A stretch of DNA of 8,191 nucleotides. Source: CAKRPJ01 sp934376955 (GTDB taxonomy: Bacteria > Bacillota > Clostridia > Lachnospirales > Lachnospiraceae). Below are positions 1 through 5,747 of this stretch, piece by piece; positions within the stretch are counted from its first letter, which is position 1; every line of letters starts with the position of its first letter. Location: contig CAKRPJ010000071.1 of the NCBI GenBank assembly GCA_934376955.1, positions 1 through 8,191 of the forward strand. Reading direction: 5' to 3'. Made by a program: the position numbers and the translations under genes. The notes beneath the pieces are model-generated. The model did no database searches. It saw only the letters and a list, made by a program, of their open reading frames with translations, and was not told the origin of the DNA.

Positions 1-9
1 TGTTTCTTT

Positions 10-29
10 GTTGCTGTTTCAGAAGCAAC
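10..29. repeat. Inverted repeat in leftward leader
   Basis: GTTGCT (10-15) and AGCAAC (24-29) are a perfect 6-bp inverted repeat around an 8-nt loop. It lies just downstream of the predicted start of the leftward transcript. It could be a small leader hairpin or an operator; there is no adjacent T tract, so it is not an obvious terminator. Confidence 0.4.
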
Positions 30-35
30 TCTGAT

Positions 36-64
36 ATATTATCATAAGTGTTTCTGTTTGTCAA
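36..64 (-). promoter_or_regulatory. Leftward sigma-A type promoter
   Basis: On the minus strand a perfect TTGACA (+ strand 59-64) is followed after 17 nt by TAATAT (36-41), or after 15 nt by the better hexamer GATAAT (38-43). It would transcribe toward position 1 into a gene outside the window. Its position, back to back with the XRE regulator, suggests that the unseen gene may be a regulatory target. Confidence 0.5.
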
Positions 65-229
65 CAACTTTTTAAAAACTTTTTTCGAACGTTCGGTATG
101 CTTTAGAAGCATTCCTTATGATTCTTAATAAGTTTTGTGTCTCAAGGACGTGTATTAGAATACCAGAATATCTTCATTTTGTCAATAGTATTTTTATATT
201 TTTTTAGAGTCCTTATAATAGAATTTTTT

Positions 230-247
230 ATCCTTGGTATCAAGGAT
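230..247. promoter_or_regulatory. Palindromic operator candidate at the regulator promoter
   Basis: ATCCTTG (230-236) and CAAGGAT (241-247) form a perfect 7-bp inverted repeat around GTAT. It covers the -35 hexamer of the regulator's promoter, the usual place for an autorepressor site. Further CAAGGA/TCCTT half-sites lie at 143-148 and 210-214. The site is seen in sequence; binding by the XRE protein is inferred. Confidence 0.45.
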
Positions 248-262
248 CATTGATGGTATAAT
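234..262 (+). promoter_or_regulatory. Promoter of the XRE regulator
   Basis: TATAAT (257-262) is preceded by TG at 254-255, giving an extended -10 element. TTGGTA (234-239) is a 4/6 match to the -35 consensus at a 17-nt spacing. Transcription would start near 269, leaving about 40 nt of leader before the ATG at 311. Confidence 0.65.
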
Positions 263-310
263 TATTAAGCAGCCGGAGAGGCCGGAATGATTTTGCAAAG
301 GAGAATGCCT

Positions 311-1048
311 ATGTCAGACATTAGTATACAGATTGGACAACATATTCGTATTTTTCGCAAGAAGCGGTCCATGACCTTGGATGATCTGGCTCATTCCATC
401 TGCAAAAGCAAATCTACCGTATCTAAATATGAACGGGGAGAGATCCCCATGGATATCGAAACGCTCTATGAAATTGCGAATGCACTGCTTATCCATGTGG
501 ATCAGCTGCTTTACATGCCAGAAAAAGCAGATCCGTTTTCCTCTGCGGGTACCGGCTCGACAGGAAGCGGTTTATCCGGAAGCGGCCCGGCCTTCTTTAA
601 GGATTGCTCCCAGTTTTATTCTTATCTGTTTGACGGCAGAGATAACCAGCTCATTCAATGTGTCTTTGATGTCCAGCCCACAGACGGCGACTATGAATGC
701 AAGCTCCGGATGTATATGAATTATAAGGATTTCTCTAACTATCAGATCTGCGAAAATACCTATTATGGTTATATTGAGCATTATGACGCAGTCACCAATA
801 TCCAGCTGACCAATCAGGACAGCCCCATGGAAAAAGCCAGTGCCAAGATCCTTGCGTCCTATCTGGACTCCGATACAAAATGGGGATTGTTCACCGGCTT
901 TTCCACACGGCCTATGATGCCTATTGCTGCAAAAATGCTTTTTTCGCGCAAACGGCTCCACCCGGATGCCGCTTTGGCACAGCGTCTTAAAATTTCCCGA
1001 GAAGACATCCGGCTGCTGCGGCTTTATAACATGCTTTCCGTTCTGTAA
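311..1048 (+). CDS. XRE-family helix-turn-helix transcriptional regulator
   Basis: Predicted DNA-binding regulator of 245 residues. Residues about 8-62 form an XRE/Cro-type helix-turn-helix: IGQHIRIFRKKRS, then TLDDLAHSI, then the recognition-helix region STVSKYERGE and the closing helix ETLYEIANAL. A Gly/Ser-rich linker (about 75-93) leads to a C-terminal region (about 95-245) rich in Tyr and Asp that I do not recognise; it may be a ligand-sensing or oligomerisation domain. The start is placed at 311 because AAAGGAG lies 7 nt upstream. An ATG at 287 in the same frame would add eight residues and has a weaker GGAG nearby. A palindrome over its own promoter suggests autoregulation. Its target could be the gene read leftward out of the window. 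The ligand is unknown. Confidence 0.85.
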   Translation: MSDISIQIGQHIRIFRKKRSMTLDDLAHSICKSKSTVSKYERGEIPMDIETLYEIANALLIHVDQLLYMPEKADPFSSAGTGSTGSGLSGSGPAFFKDCSQFYSYLFDGRDNQLIQCVFDVQPTDGDYECKLRMYMNYKDFSNYQICENTYYGYIEHYDAVTNIQLTNQDSPMEKASAKILASYLDSDTKWGLFTGFSTRPMMPIAAKMLFSRKRLHPDAALAQRLKISREDIRLLRLYNMLSVL

Positions 1049-1065
1049 GCACTACAGGGCTTTTT
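1041..1065 (+). terminator. Weak terminator after the XRE regulator
   Basis: CTGTA (1043-1047) and TACAG (1053-1057) pair around AGCAC, extendable by two G-T pairs, and TTTTT follows at 1061-1065. The stem is short and AT-rich. It overlaps the regulator stop codon and the last codons of the convergent amidohydrolase. Confidence 0.3.
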
Positions 1066-2695
1066 CGCTTTGATAAACGATCTCGCCGCCGATGATCGTC
1101 ATATCCGGAAGAATATCCTTGATTTCCATCGGATCGCAGGTAAATATGTCACGGTCTAAAACAACCATGTCCGCAAGATATCCCTCTTTTATCCTGCCCT
1201 TAAAGTCTTCACTGAACTCCTGATATGCCGATTCAATGGTATATGCATCGATAGCTTCGCAGATATCTACACATTCCTCAGGGAAGAATCCGCCTTCCGG
1301 CCAGCCCTTCTGATCCTTTCTCGTCACAGCCGAATACAGGTTCGGGAATGGATTACAGCCTTCGACCGGACAGTCTGTGCCATAGGACACATGGATCCCA
1401 AGCTTATCTGCAGTATGGAAGGCATACGAGGTGCTTCCTAATTCTTTTCCGCAGCGATCCAGCAGGATGTGCATATCATAATCCAAGAATATAGGCTGAT
1501 AGGAGATCAAAATATCATCCTTCGCCGCCTTTTCAAGCATCTGTCTGTCTGTGATCTGGCAATGGATCAGACCATGGCGCAGCGGATTCTTTCCATTCCG
1601 AAGCACCTTCTCATAGCTTTCCATTACATCTGCGATAGCGCGGTCACCAATTGCATGTGTCACGACCTGAATTCCGTTTTCATCGGCGATCCGGCAGAAT
1701 TCGTCCATTTCCTCCTTGCTGATACACTCCACTCCAAAATTGCCCGGATCATCCGCATACCCTTTTCTGAGAGCCGCAGTCCTTCCTCCCAGAGAACCAT
1801 CTTTAAAAAGCTTCAACGGCCCGAGGGCCAGTCTTCTCGGATCTTTATATTTGCCGTTTTTAAATTCTCCCGACTCAATGTACTTCTTAAACGTCTCCGG
1901 GTCGGTAATGCACACCTGATGACGATAGCGGAGCTTGCAAAGCCCCTCATCATAAATCTCATGCATCATTTGGAAAATCTCCTCCATTGATGTGGAGGTG
2001 TTGCCGATATCATTCGACTGAACGCTTGTAATTCCATGGGCCACCGCATAATCGGCTGCCTTTAAGAAAAGACGTTTGGTGTCCTCGATCGTAAAGCGTG
2101 GGATCAGATCCGTTACCAGATTCATGGCATTTTCTGCGAATATGCCATTCGGCACTCCATTCTCATCTGTTTCGATGGTGCCGCCGCTGACCTCTATCAT
2201 CTGTTTATCCAAGCCCAGAAGCTCGATGGCACGGCTGTTGGCTGCCGCCAGATGTCCGCAGATCCTTACCATTACAACCGGCACCTCTGTTGAGATCCGA
2301 TCCAGATCATATCGATTCGGCATACGCTTTTCACCCGTAAAAAGATCCTGGTTCCATCCTTTACTGAGGATACCGTTGCGGGACTCCTCCGGTCTTTCTG
2401 CCACAAACTTCCGCACACGTTCGATCATTTCCTCGATGGATGTAACACCGATGATATCTGCACGTGCGTAGGACATTCCGTAGTTTAAAAGATGCAGATG
2501 GCTATCATTCAATCCCGGAATCACTGTTTTTCCCTTCAGGTCGATCACTTTCGCTGCAGGGCCTGCCGCCTTAAGGACCTCCTCGTTGCTTCCGACAGCC
2601 CGGATCTCTCCGTCCTGTGCATAGACCGCCTGCGCAAAAGCTCCACGTTCCACATAGATCTTTCCATTAGTCAGTACCAATTCTCCCATATCCAA
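1052..2695 (-). CDS. YtcJ-like amidohydrolase (Amidohydro_3 family)
   Basis: Metal-dependent hydrolase of the amidohydrolase superfamily, close to the YtcJ / N-substituted formamide deformylase group. Numbering from the ATG at 2689: metal motif HLH at 64-66 (NDSHLHLLNYG), lysine 293 in PLKLFKDGSLGGRTAAL, His345 in VVTHAIGDRA, His376 in HGLIHCQ and Asp439 in YGTDCPVEG. The C-terminus (GRIKEGYLADMVVLDRD) is the usual beta-sandwich return of the family. There is no signal peptide, so it should be cytoplasmic. The true substrate cannot be read from sequence; amide, formamide or cyclic imide hydrolysis are options. The start is taken as TTG at 2695, with AAGGAG 8 nt upstream; the ATG at 2689 lies 14 nt from it. 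It is convergent with the XRE regulator (3 bp gap) and divergent from the methyltransferase. No strong promoter was found for it. Confidence 0.88.
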   Translation of the reverse strand: MDMGELVLTNGKIYVERGAFAQAVYAQDGEIRAVGSNEEVLKAAGPAAKVIDLKGKTVIPGLNDSHLHLLNYGMSYARADIIGVTSIEEMIERVRKFVAERPEESRNGILSKGWNQDLFTGEKRMPNRYDLDRISTEVPVVMVRICGHLAAANSRAIELLGLDKQMIEVSGGTIETDENGVPNGIFAENAMNLVTDLIPRFTIEDTKRLFLKAADYAVAHGITSVQSNDIGNTSTSMEEIFQMMHEIYDEGLCKLRYRHQVCITDPETFKKYIESGEFKNGKYKDPRRLALGPLKLFKDGSLGGRTAALRKGYADDPGNFGVECISKEEMDEFCRIADENGIQVVTHAIGDRAIADVMESYEKVLRNGKNPLRHGLIHCQITDRQMLEKAAKDDILISYQPIFLDYDMHILLDRCGKELGSTSYAFHTADKLGIHVSYGTDCPVEGCNPFPNLYSAVTRKDQKGWPEGGFFPEECVDICEAIDAYTIESAYQEFSEDFKGRIKEGYLADMVVLDRDIFTCDPMEIKDILPDMTIIGGEIVYQSEKAL

Positions 2696-2734
2696 TACAT
2701 CTTCTCCTTTATATTGATTATATTCATGCGTCAC

Positions 2735-2763
2735 TTTACATCCATTCTGCCTTGCACTATAAT
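2735..2763 (+). promoter_or_regulatory. Promoter of the RNA methyltransferase
   Basis: TTTACA (2735-2740) and a perfect TATAAT (2758-2763) are separated by 17 nt. The predicted start lies near 2770, giving a leader of about 35 nt before the ATG at 2805. Confidence 0.7.
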
Positions 2764-2804
2764 AATTTTCAAGTCTAATTTTAACATATTTTAAGGAGAC
2801 ACAC

Positions 2805-3632
2805 ATGCCCAATATTATAAATATTTCCGATTTTTCCGCTCCTGAGCTGGATGTATATGCCCGGCTCAACGAAAATCAGCTTTTAAACCGCCATGAACCC
2901 GAAAAAGGGATTTTTATCGCCGAAAGCCCAAAGGTGATCGAGCGGGCTCTGGACGCAGGCTGCAAGCCGCTGTCCCTTCTTTTGGAAACACGCCACATAG
3001 AAACTCAGGCCAAGGAGATCATCGAACGCTGCGGGAATATTCCTGTTTACACAGCCGAGCTTGACGTCCTCACCCAGATCACCGGCTTTAAGCTTACACG
3101 CGGCGTCCTCTGCGCCATGCTGCGCCCGCCGCTTCCTGCAATAGAGGATGTATGTGCCGGGGCAAAGCGGATCGCCATTCTTGAAAATGTCATGAACCCG
3201 ACAAATGTAGGGGCTATATTCCGCTCAGCCGCCGCCCTTAATATAGACGCCATTCTCCTCACCCCCGCCTGCAGTGATCCTCTGTACCGCCGCTCCATAC
3301 GCGTCAGCATGGGAACTGTTTTTCAGATCCCATGGACATATTTCAACACCGCTCCCCATTCTTGGGAAAGGGATGGACTGCCGCTTATAAAAAAGCTGGG
3401 CTTTTCCACTGTGTCTATGGCTCTGTGCGAAGATTCTCTCCGGATCGATGATCCCAGACTGGCCGAGATCGACAAGCTGGCAATCCTTCTCGGCACCGAA
3501 GGAGACGGACTTTCCGCAGCTACGATCGCCAACTGTGATTATACCGTTCGTATTCCCATGTCACATGGCGTCGACTCTCTGAACGTTGCCGCCGCAAGTG
3601 CCGTTGCTTTCTGGCAGCTGGGAAGGCGGTAA
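2805..3632 (+). CDS. TrmH/SpoU-family RNA 2'-O-methyltransferase
   Basis: Predicted SAM-dependent ribose methyltransferase of 275 residues acting on rRNA or tRNA in the cytoplasm. The N-terminal part (about 15-105) matches a SpoU substrate-binding domain, with FIAESPKVIERAL and a C-terminal TRGVLCAM. The SPOUT catalytic domain follows with all three family motifs: motif 1 ILENVMNPTNVGAIFRSA (125-142, Asn134 and Arg140), motif 2 LLGTEGDGLS (228-237, Glu232) and motif 3 IPMSHGVDSLNVAAASAVAF (250-269, Asn260). Length is normal for the two-domain members. AAGGAG sits 6 nt before the ATG. It resembles the rRNA 2'-O-methyltransferase/YsgA type, but the target nucleotide cannot be told from sequence. 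It is apparently monocistronic and convergent with the HD gene. Confidence 0.9.
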   Translation: MPNIINISDFSAPELDVYARLNENQLLNRHEPEKGIFIAESPKVIERALDAGCKPLSLLLETRHIETQAKEIIERCGNIPVYTAELDVLTQITGFKLTRGVLCAMLRPPLPAIEDVCAGAKRIAILENVMNPTNVGAIFRSAAALNIDAILLTPACSDPLYRRSIRVSMGTVFQIPWTYFNTAPHSWERDGLPLIKKLGFSTVSMALCEDSLRIDDPRLAEIDKLAILLGTEGDGLSAATIANCDYTVRIPMSHGVDSLNVAAASAVAFWQLGRR

Positions 3633-3651
3633 AAAAATTAAGATCCGGTAA

Positions 3652-3686
3652 ACTTGAAGTGGGGGAATGCTTATCTGCGTTCAAAG
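3652..3686. repeat. Solo end fragment of the palindromic intergenic repeat
   Basis: This segment matches 5725-5760 almost exactly, differing at three or so positions. It shares the 18-nt core GGGGGAATGCTTATCTGC and the GTTCAAA edge. It lies between the convergent methyltransferase and HD genes, directly past the T tract of the HD terminator. It has the same orientation relative to the upstream minus-strand gene as the copy at frlD. Confidence 0.85.
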
Positions 3687-3715
3687 AAAGGCAGGCAGGA
3701 TCACTCCTGTCTGCC
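3683..3715 (-). terminator. Intrinsic terminator overlapping the HD gene stop
   Basis: The arms 3690-3700 and 3705-3715 form an 11-bp stem with one G-T pair and a 4-nt loop. On the minus strand it is followed by TTTCTTT. The HD gene's TGA stop lies in the loop and its last codons form the 5' arm. In the plus direction the following CGGCTTTAT is a poor tract, so any effect on the methyltransferase transcript would be weaker. Confidence 0.65.
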
Positions 3716-4300
3716 CGGCTTTATATACCCCTTCTCAATGTTCTTTTTAATGATCCGGTCTGTCACCTCAAAAAGCGTTTCCGATCCCAGTCTTGTTTTT
3801 CTCTGGCGTCCATACACCTGATCTGCGTTTACTTCATGCTCTACCCAGTCTGCCCCGTCGTTGCTGTCATTTAAGAGCAGCGGCTGAAGATTATCCAGTA
3901 CATGGGCAAATCTTGCTTCTGCCGTCTGATATTCCTCAAATTCATCAAACAGCTCGATCAGTTCCTTTTTCTGATCCTCCGGGAGCAGGGAGTATATCTT
4001 CTCCTTAGCTGCATCTTCACGGGCCTTCTGCGTTTTCAGACCTTCCTCGTCATACGCATACGTATCCCCCGCCTCGATCTCCACAATATCGTGGATCAGG
4101 CACATCAGCATGACCCGGGCGATATCCACCTTTTCGTTGGAATACTCCCGCAGCAGATATGCCATGATCGCCATGTGCCATGCATGTTCGGCATCGTTTT
4201 CATTTCTTCCGTGTCCGGACAGATGCGTCTGTCTGAATATATTTTTTTCCTTGTCGATCTCCAGCGCAAATTCAAGCTGTTTTTTCAATCTTTCTTCCAC
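3701..4300 (-). CDS. HD-domain phosphohydrolase (HD_3 / YfbR-HDDC2 type)
   Basis: Predicted cytoplasmic metal-dependent phosphohydrolase of 199 residues, a complete single HD domain. The family metal ligands are visible: His39 in NDAEHAWHMA, His70-Asp71 in CLIHDIVEIEAGDT and Asp136 in HVLDNLQPLLLN. The tail WVEHEVNADQV is also typical. Relatives such as E. coli YfbR are 5'-deoxynucleotidases acting on dNMPs; that role here is inferred from family, not shown. The start is GTG at 4300, with GGGGAGG 6 nt upstream. The gene is preceded by a strong hairpin (4379-4408) that should end the frlB transcript, so it probably has its own promoter, but none was clear. Its terminator is built over its stop codon. 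Confidence 0.87.
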   Translation of the reverse strand: MEERLKKQLEFALEIDKEKNIFRQTHLSGHGRNENDAEHAWHMAIMAYLLREYSNEKVDIARVMLMCLIHDIVEIEAGDTYAYDEEGLKTQKAREDAAKEKIYSLLPEDQKKELIELFDEFEEYQTAEARFAHVLDNLQPLLLNDSNDGADWVEHEVNADQVYGRQRKTRLGSETLFEVTDRIIKKNIEKGYIKPGRQE

Positions 4301-4378
4301 AAAGCGCCTCCCCTTATATCTGCCGTTACAGATTCCGCATCCGTAAGAGCATTGCGATGTGCAAAGCTCGTGAAACGC

Positions 4379-4408
4379 TTAAAGAGCTATCCGCAGATAG
4401 CTCTTTAA
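4379..4408 (-). terminator. Perfect 13-bp hairpin after frlB, likely terminator
   Basis: TTAAAGAGCTATC (4379-4391) and GATAGCTCTTTAA (4396-4408) pair perfectly around a 4-nt loop. It lies 91 nt past the frlB stop and upstream of the HD gene. The T-rich end of the stem (CTCTTTAA) then GCGTTT on the minus strand is a modest tract, so termination is likely but not textbook. Confidence 0.55.
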
Positions 4409-4499
4409 AAATATTCTGTCTGAATTCACTATATCATTTATAAAATGGCCTTGCAAGCCTTTTGTGAGATTTTAGCTAATGACTTTTCGTCTGCTCTAA

Positions 4500-5471
4500 T
4501 TAATACTCAACCTTCCACATATATCTTCTGTGATCCATGGAATGGCCGCGAACCTCAGCCATCTGGGATACATAATAACGCTCGATCGGGATCATTACGA
4601 CCGGATTGAAGAATTCAACAACATCTGCATCGATCTTTCCGCCGTTTAATTCCTTGAAGTCAATGACGATGAAATTCTCTGCATAAGTATTTAAGAATTT
4701 CAGGCATCTCTCATCAAGAGCTCTTGTTCTGCCCTCGCTCATAAGAAGGATCATCGGAAGCTTTTTATCGGTCGTCTCAAACGGGCCATGGAAGTATTCA
4801 CCTGTATGGAGGCATACGGCATGCTTCCACTGCATCTCCATGAAGTGACAGCAGCACATGGAGTAAGCAACTCCGTAGTTCGGGCCGGAAGCCAGTACGT
4901 AGAAGATCGGCTCGTCTTTTTCTTTCTCTGCCCATTCCTTTGCTGCAGCGAGGCAGTTCTTCTTGCCGTTTTCAACGATCTCATCAATATATTTATAGGC
5001 ATCCATTGCCTTTTCGTACTTATCCCAGTTTTCAAACTGATGGAGCAGCTCAAAGCCGATCCTTAAAGCATTGGCCTGGTTGGAATCGCTGTATACCTGA
5101 TCGTCACCGTTGGAATATGTAACTACATACTGTCCAACCTTTGCCATTCCTGTCTGCATGTTTCCTGTCATGGCGATGGTGATAGCTCCTGCCGCATTTG
5201 CGGTCTTTACTGCCTCTACTGTTTCTGCTGTTGCCTTTAAGGAGCAGATTACAGCCACGCATCTCTCATCCAGTTCCTTCGGTGTTGCATGAACAAATTC
5301 GTTACTTGTATAGGTTGTGGCACTAAAATTCTTTGCCTCACTCTGTAAAAGATATAATCCCGGGAAAATTGCTGCCTTGGAGCCGCCGCAGGCTACAAAG
5401 TATACATGTTTTAATCCGCCGACTTTATCCATTTTCTGTTTGATTTCTGCTACGATTTCTTTTACTGTCAT
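4500..5471 (-). CDS. frlB: SIS-domain sugar-phosphate deglycase, FrlB-like
   Basis: Predicted fructoselysine-6-phosphate deglycase: splits the Amadori-product 6-phosphate into glucose 6-phosphate and the free amine (lysine). The 323-residue protein has two SIS domains: first about 20-150 (YFVACGGSKAAIFPG, the phosphosugar-binding turn, residues 24-38), second about 180-310. Family signatures as in E. coli FrlB are GEYFHGPFE at 224-232, which carries the probable catalytic Glu225, and the C-terminal DHRRYMWKVEY. Length is close to FrlB (about 340). AGGAGGA lies 6 nt before the ATG. It lies downstream of the FrlD-like kinase on the same strand, which supports the pathway. Relatives act on fructose-asparagine (FraB) or glucoselysine, so the exact amine is uncertain. 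The 273-nt gap to frlD is filled with palindromic repeats. Confidence 0.78.
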   Translation of the reverse strand: MTVKEIVAEIKQKMDKVGGLKHVYFVACGGSKAAIFPGLYLLQSEAKNFSATTYTSNEFVHATPKELDERCVAVICSLKATAETVEAVKTANAAGAITIAMTGNMQTGMAKVGQYVVTYSNGDDQVYSDSNQANALRIGFELLHQFENWDKYEKAMDAYKYIDEIVENGKKNCLAAAKEWAEKEKDEPIFYVLASGPNYGVAYSMCCCHFMEMQWKHAVCLHTGEYFHGPFETTDKKLPMILLMSEGRTRALDERCLKFLNTYAENFIVIDFKELNGGKIDADVVEFFNPVVMIPIERYYVSQMAEVRGHSMDHRRYMWKVEY

Positions 5472-5509
5472 TTTTATTCCTCCTGATTACTCATAAATGA
5501 AGTGAACGA

Positions 5510-5600
5510 TCGCAATCCGCTTTCGCAGCTTGCTCATGAACACAGTTGCTTCGCCTATTGTTCCGCACACTTTAAGCGGGGGAATGCTTATCTGCAGTAA
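5510..5600. repeat. Intergenic palindromic repeat, copy A (short form)
   Basis: This unit begins TCGCAATCCGC at 5510, runs through CTCATGAACACAG (5533-5545) and ends with GGGGGAATGCTTATCTGC (5578-5595). Copy B repeats the same landmarks, its start exactly 100 bp later. Copy A lacks the roughly 57-bp hairpin block present in copy B. It lies between frlD and frlB, in their shared transcript. Confidence 0.85.
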
Positions 5601-5658
5601 AGCGGACATTCGCAATCCGCTTCGCTACTTGCTCATGAACGCAGTCGCTTCGCGATCT

Positions 5659-5687
5659 GTCAGTGGGAGCTTTCAACTCCCACTGAC
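5659..5687. repeat. Perfect 11-bp hairpin inside copy B
   Basis: GTCAGTGGGAG (5659-5669) pairs perfectly with CTCCCACTGAC (5677-5687) around a 7-nt loop. No T tract follows on either strand, so it should not terminate transcription. Inside the frlD-frlB mRNA it would be a stable stem. Confidence 0.8.
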
Positions 5688-5688
5688 A

Positions 5689-5747
5689 TAAGCATCCCCC
5701 TAACCCACCGCTTAGTGCTCCGCGCACTTGAAGCGGGGGAATGCTTA
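5689..5747. repeat. Long imperfect hairpin inside copy B
   Basis: The base TAAGCATCCCCC (5689-5700) pairs with GGGGGAATGCTTA (5735-5747) with one bulged base. The top is CGCTT/AAGCG (5709-5713/5731-5735) and AGTGC/GCACT (5714-5718/5724-5728) with a 5-nt loop. An internal loop (5701-5708) separates the two parts. The 3' arm includes the frlD stop codon. Confidence 0.75.

Larger units (their letters stand above)
1..310. other. Regulatory intergenic region, no gene seen
   Basis: This AT-rich stretch holds no credible coding sequence on either strand before the regulator start at 311. It carries a leftward promoter (36-64), a small inverted repeat (10-29), a 10-bp palindrome CGAACGTTCG (86-95), scattered CAAGGA/TCCTT half-sites (143-148, 210-214, 231-236, 241-246), and the rightward promoter of the XRE regulator. 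The layout is a divergent control region between the regulator and a gene beyond the left edge. Confidence 0.6.

Noticed and set aside
86..95. CGAACGTTCG as a Firmicutes LexA/SOS box
   Set aside because: The SOS box needs a 4-nt spacer between GAAC and GTTC; here the halves abut, so it is only a short palindrome.
2690..2869. N-terminal extension of the amidohydrolase to 2869
   Set aside because: It would overlap the methyltransferase start and both promoters, shows no family similarity, and lacks a ribosome site; AAGGAG lies inside it.
5659..5687. Perfect hairpin as an operon terminator after frlD
   Set aside because: No T tract follows on either strand, and frlB downstream has no clear promoter of its own.
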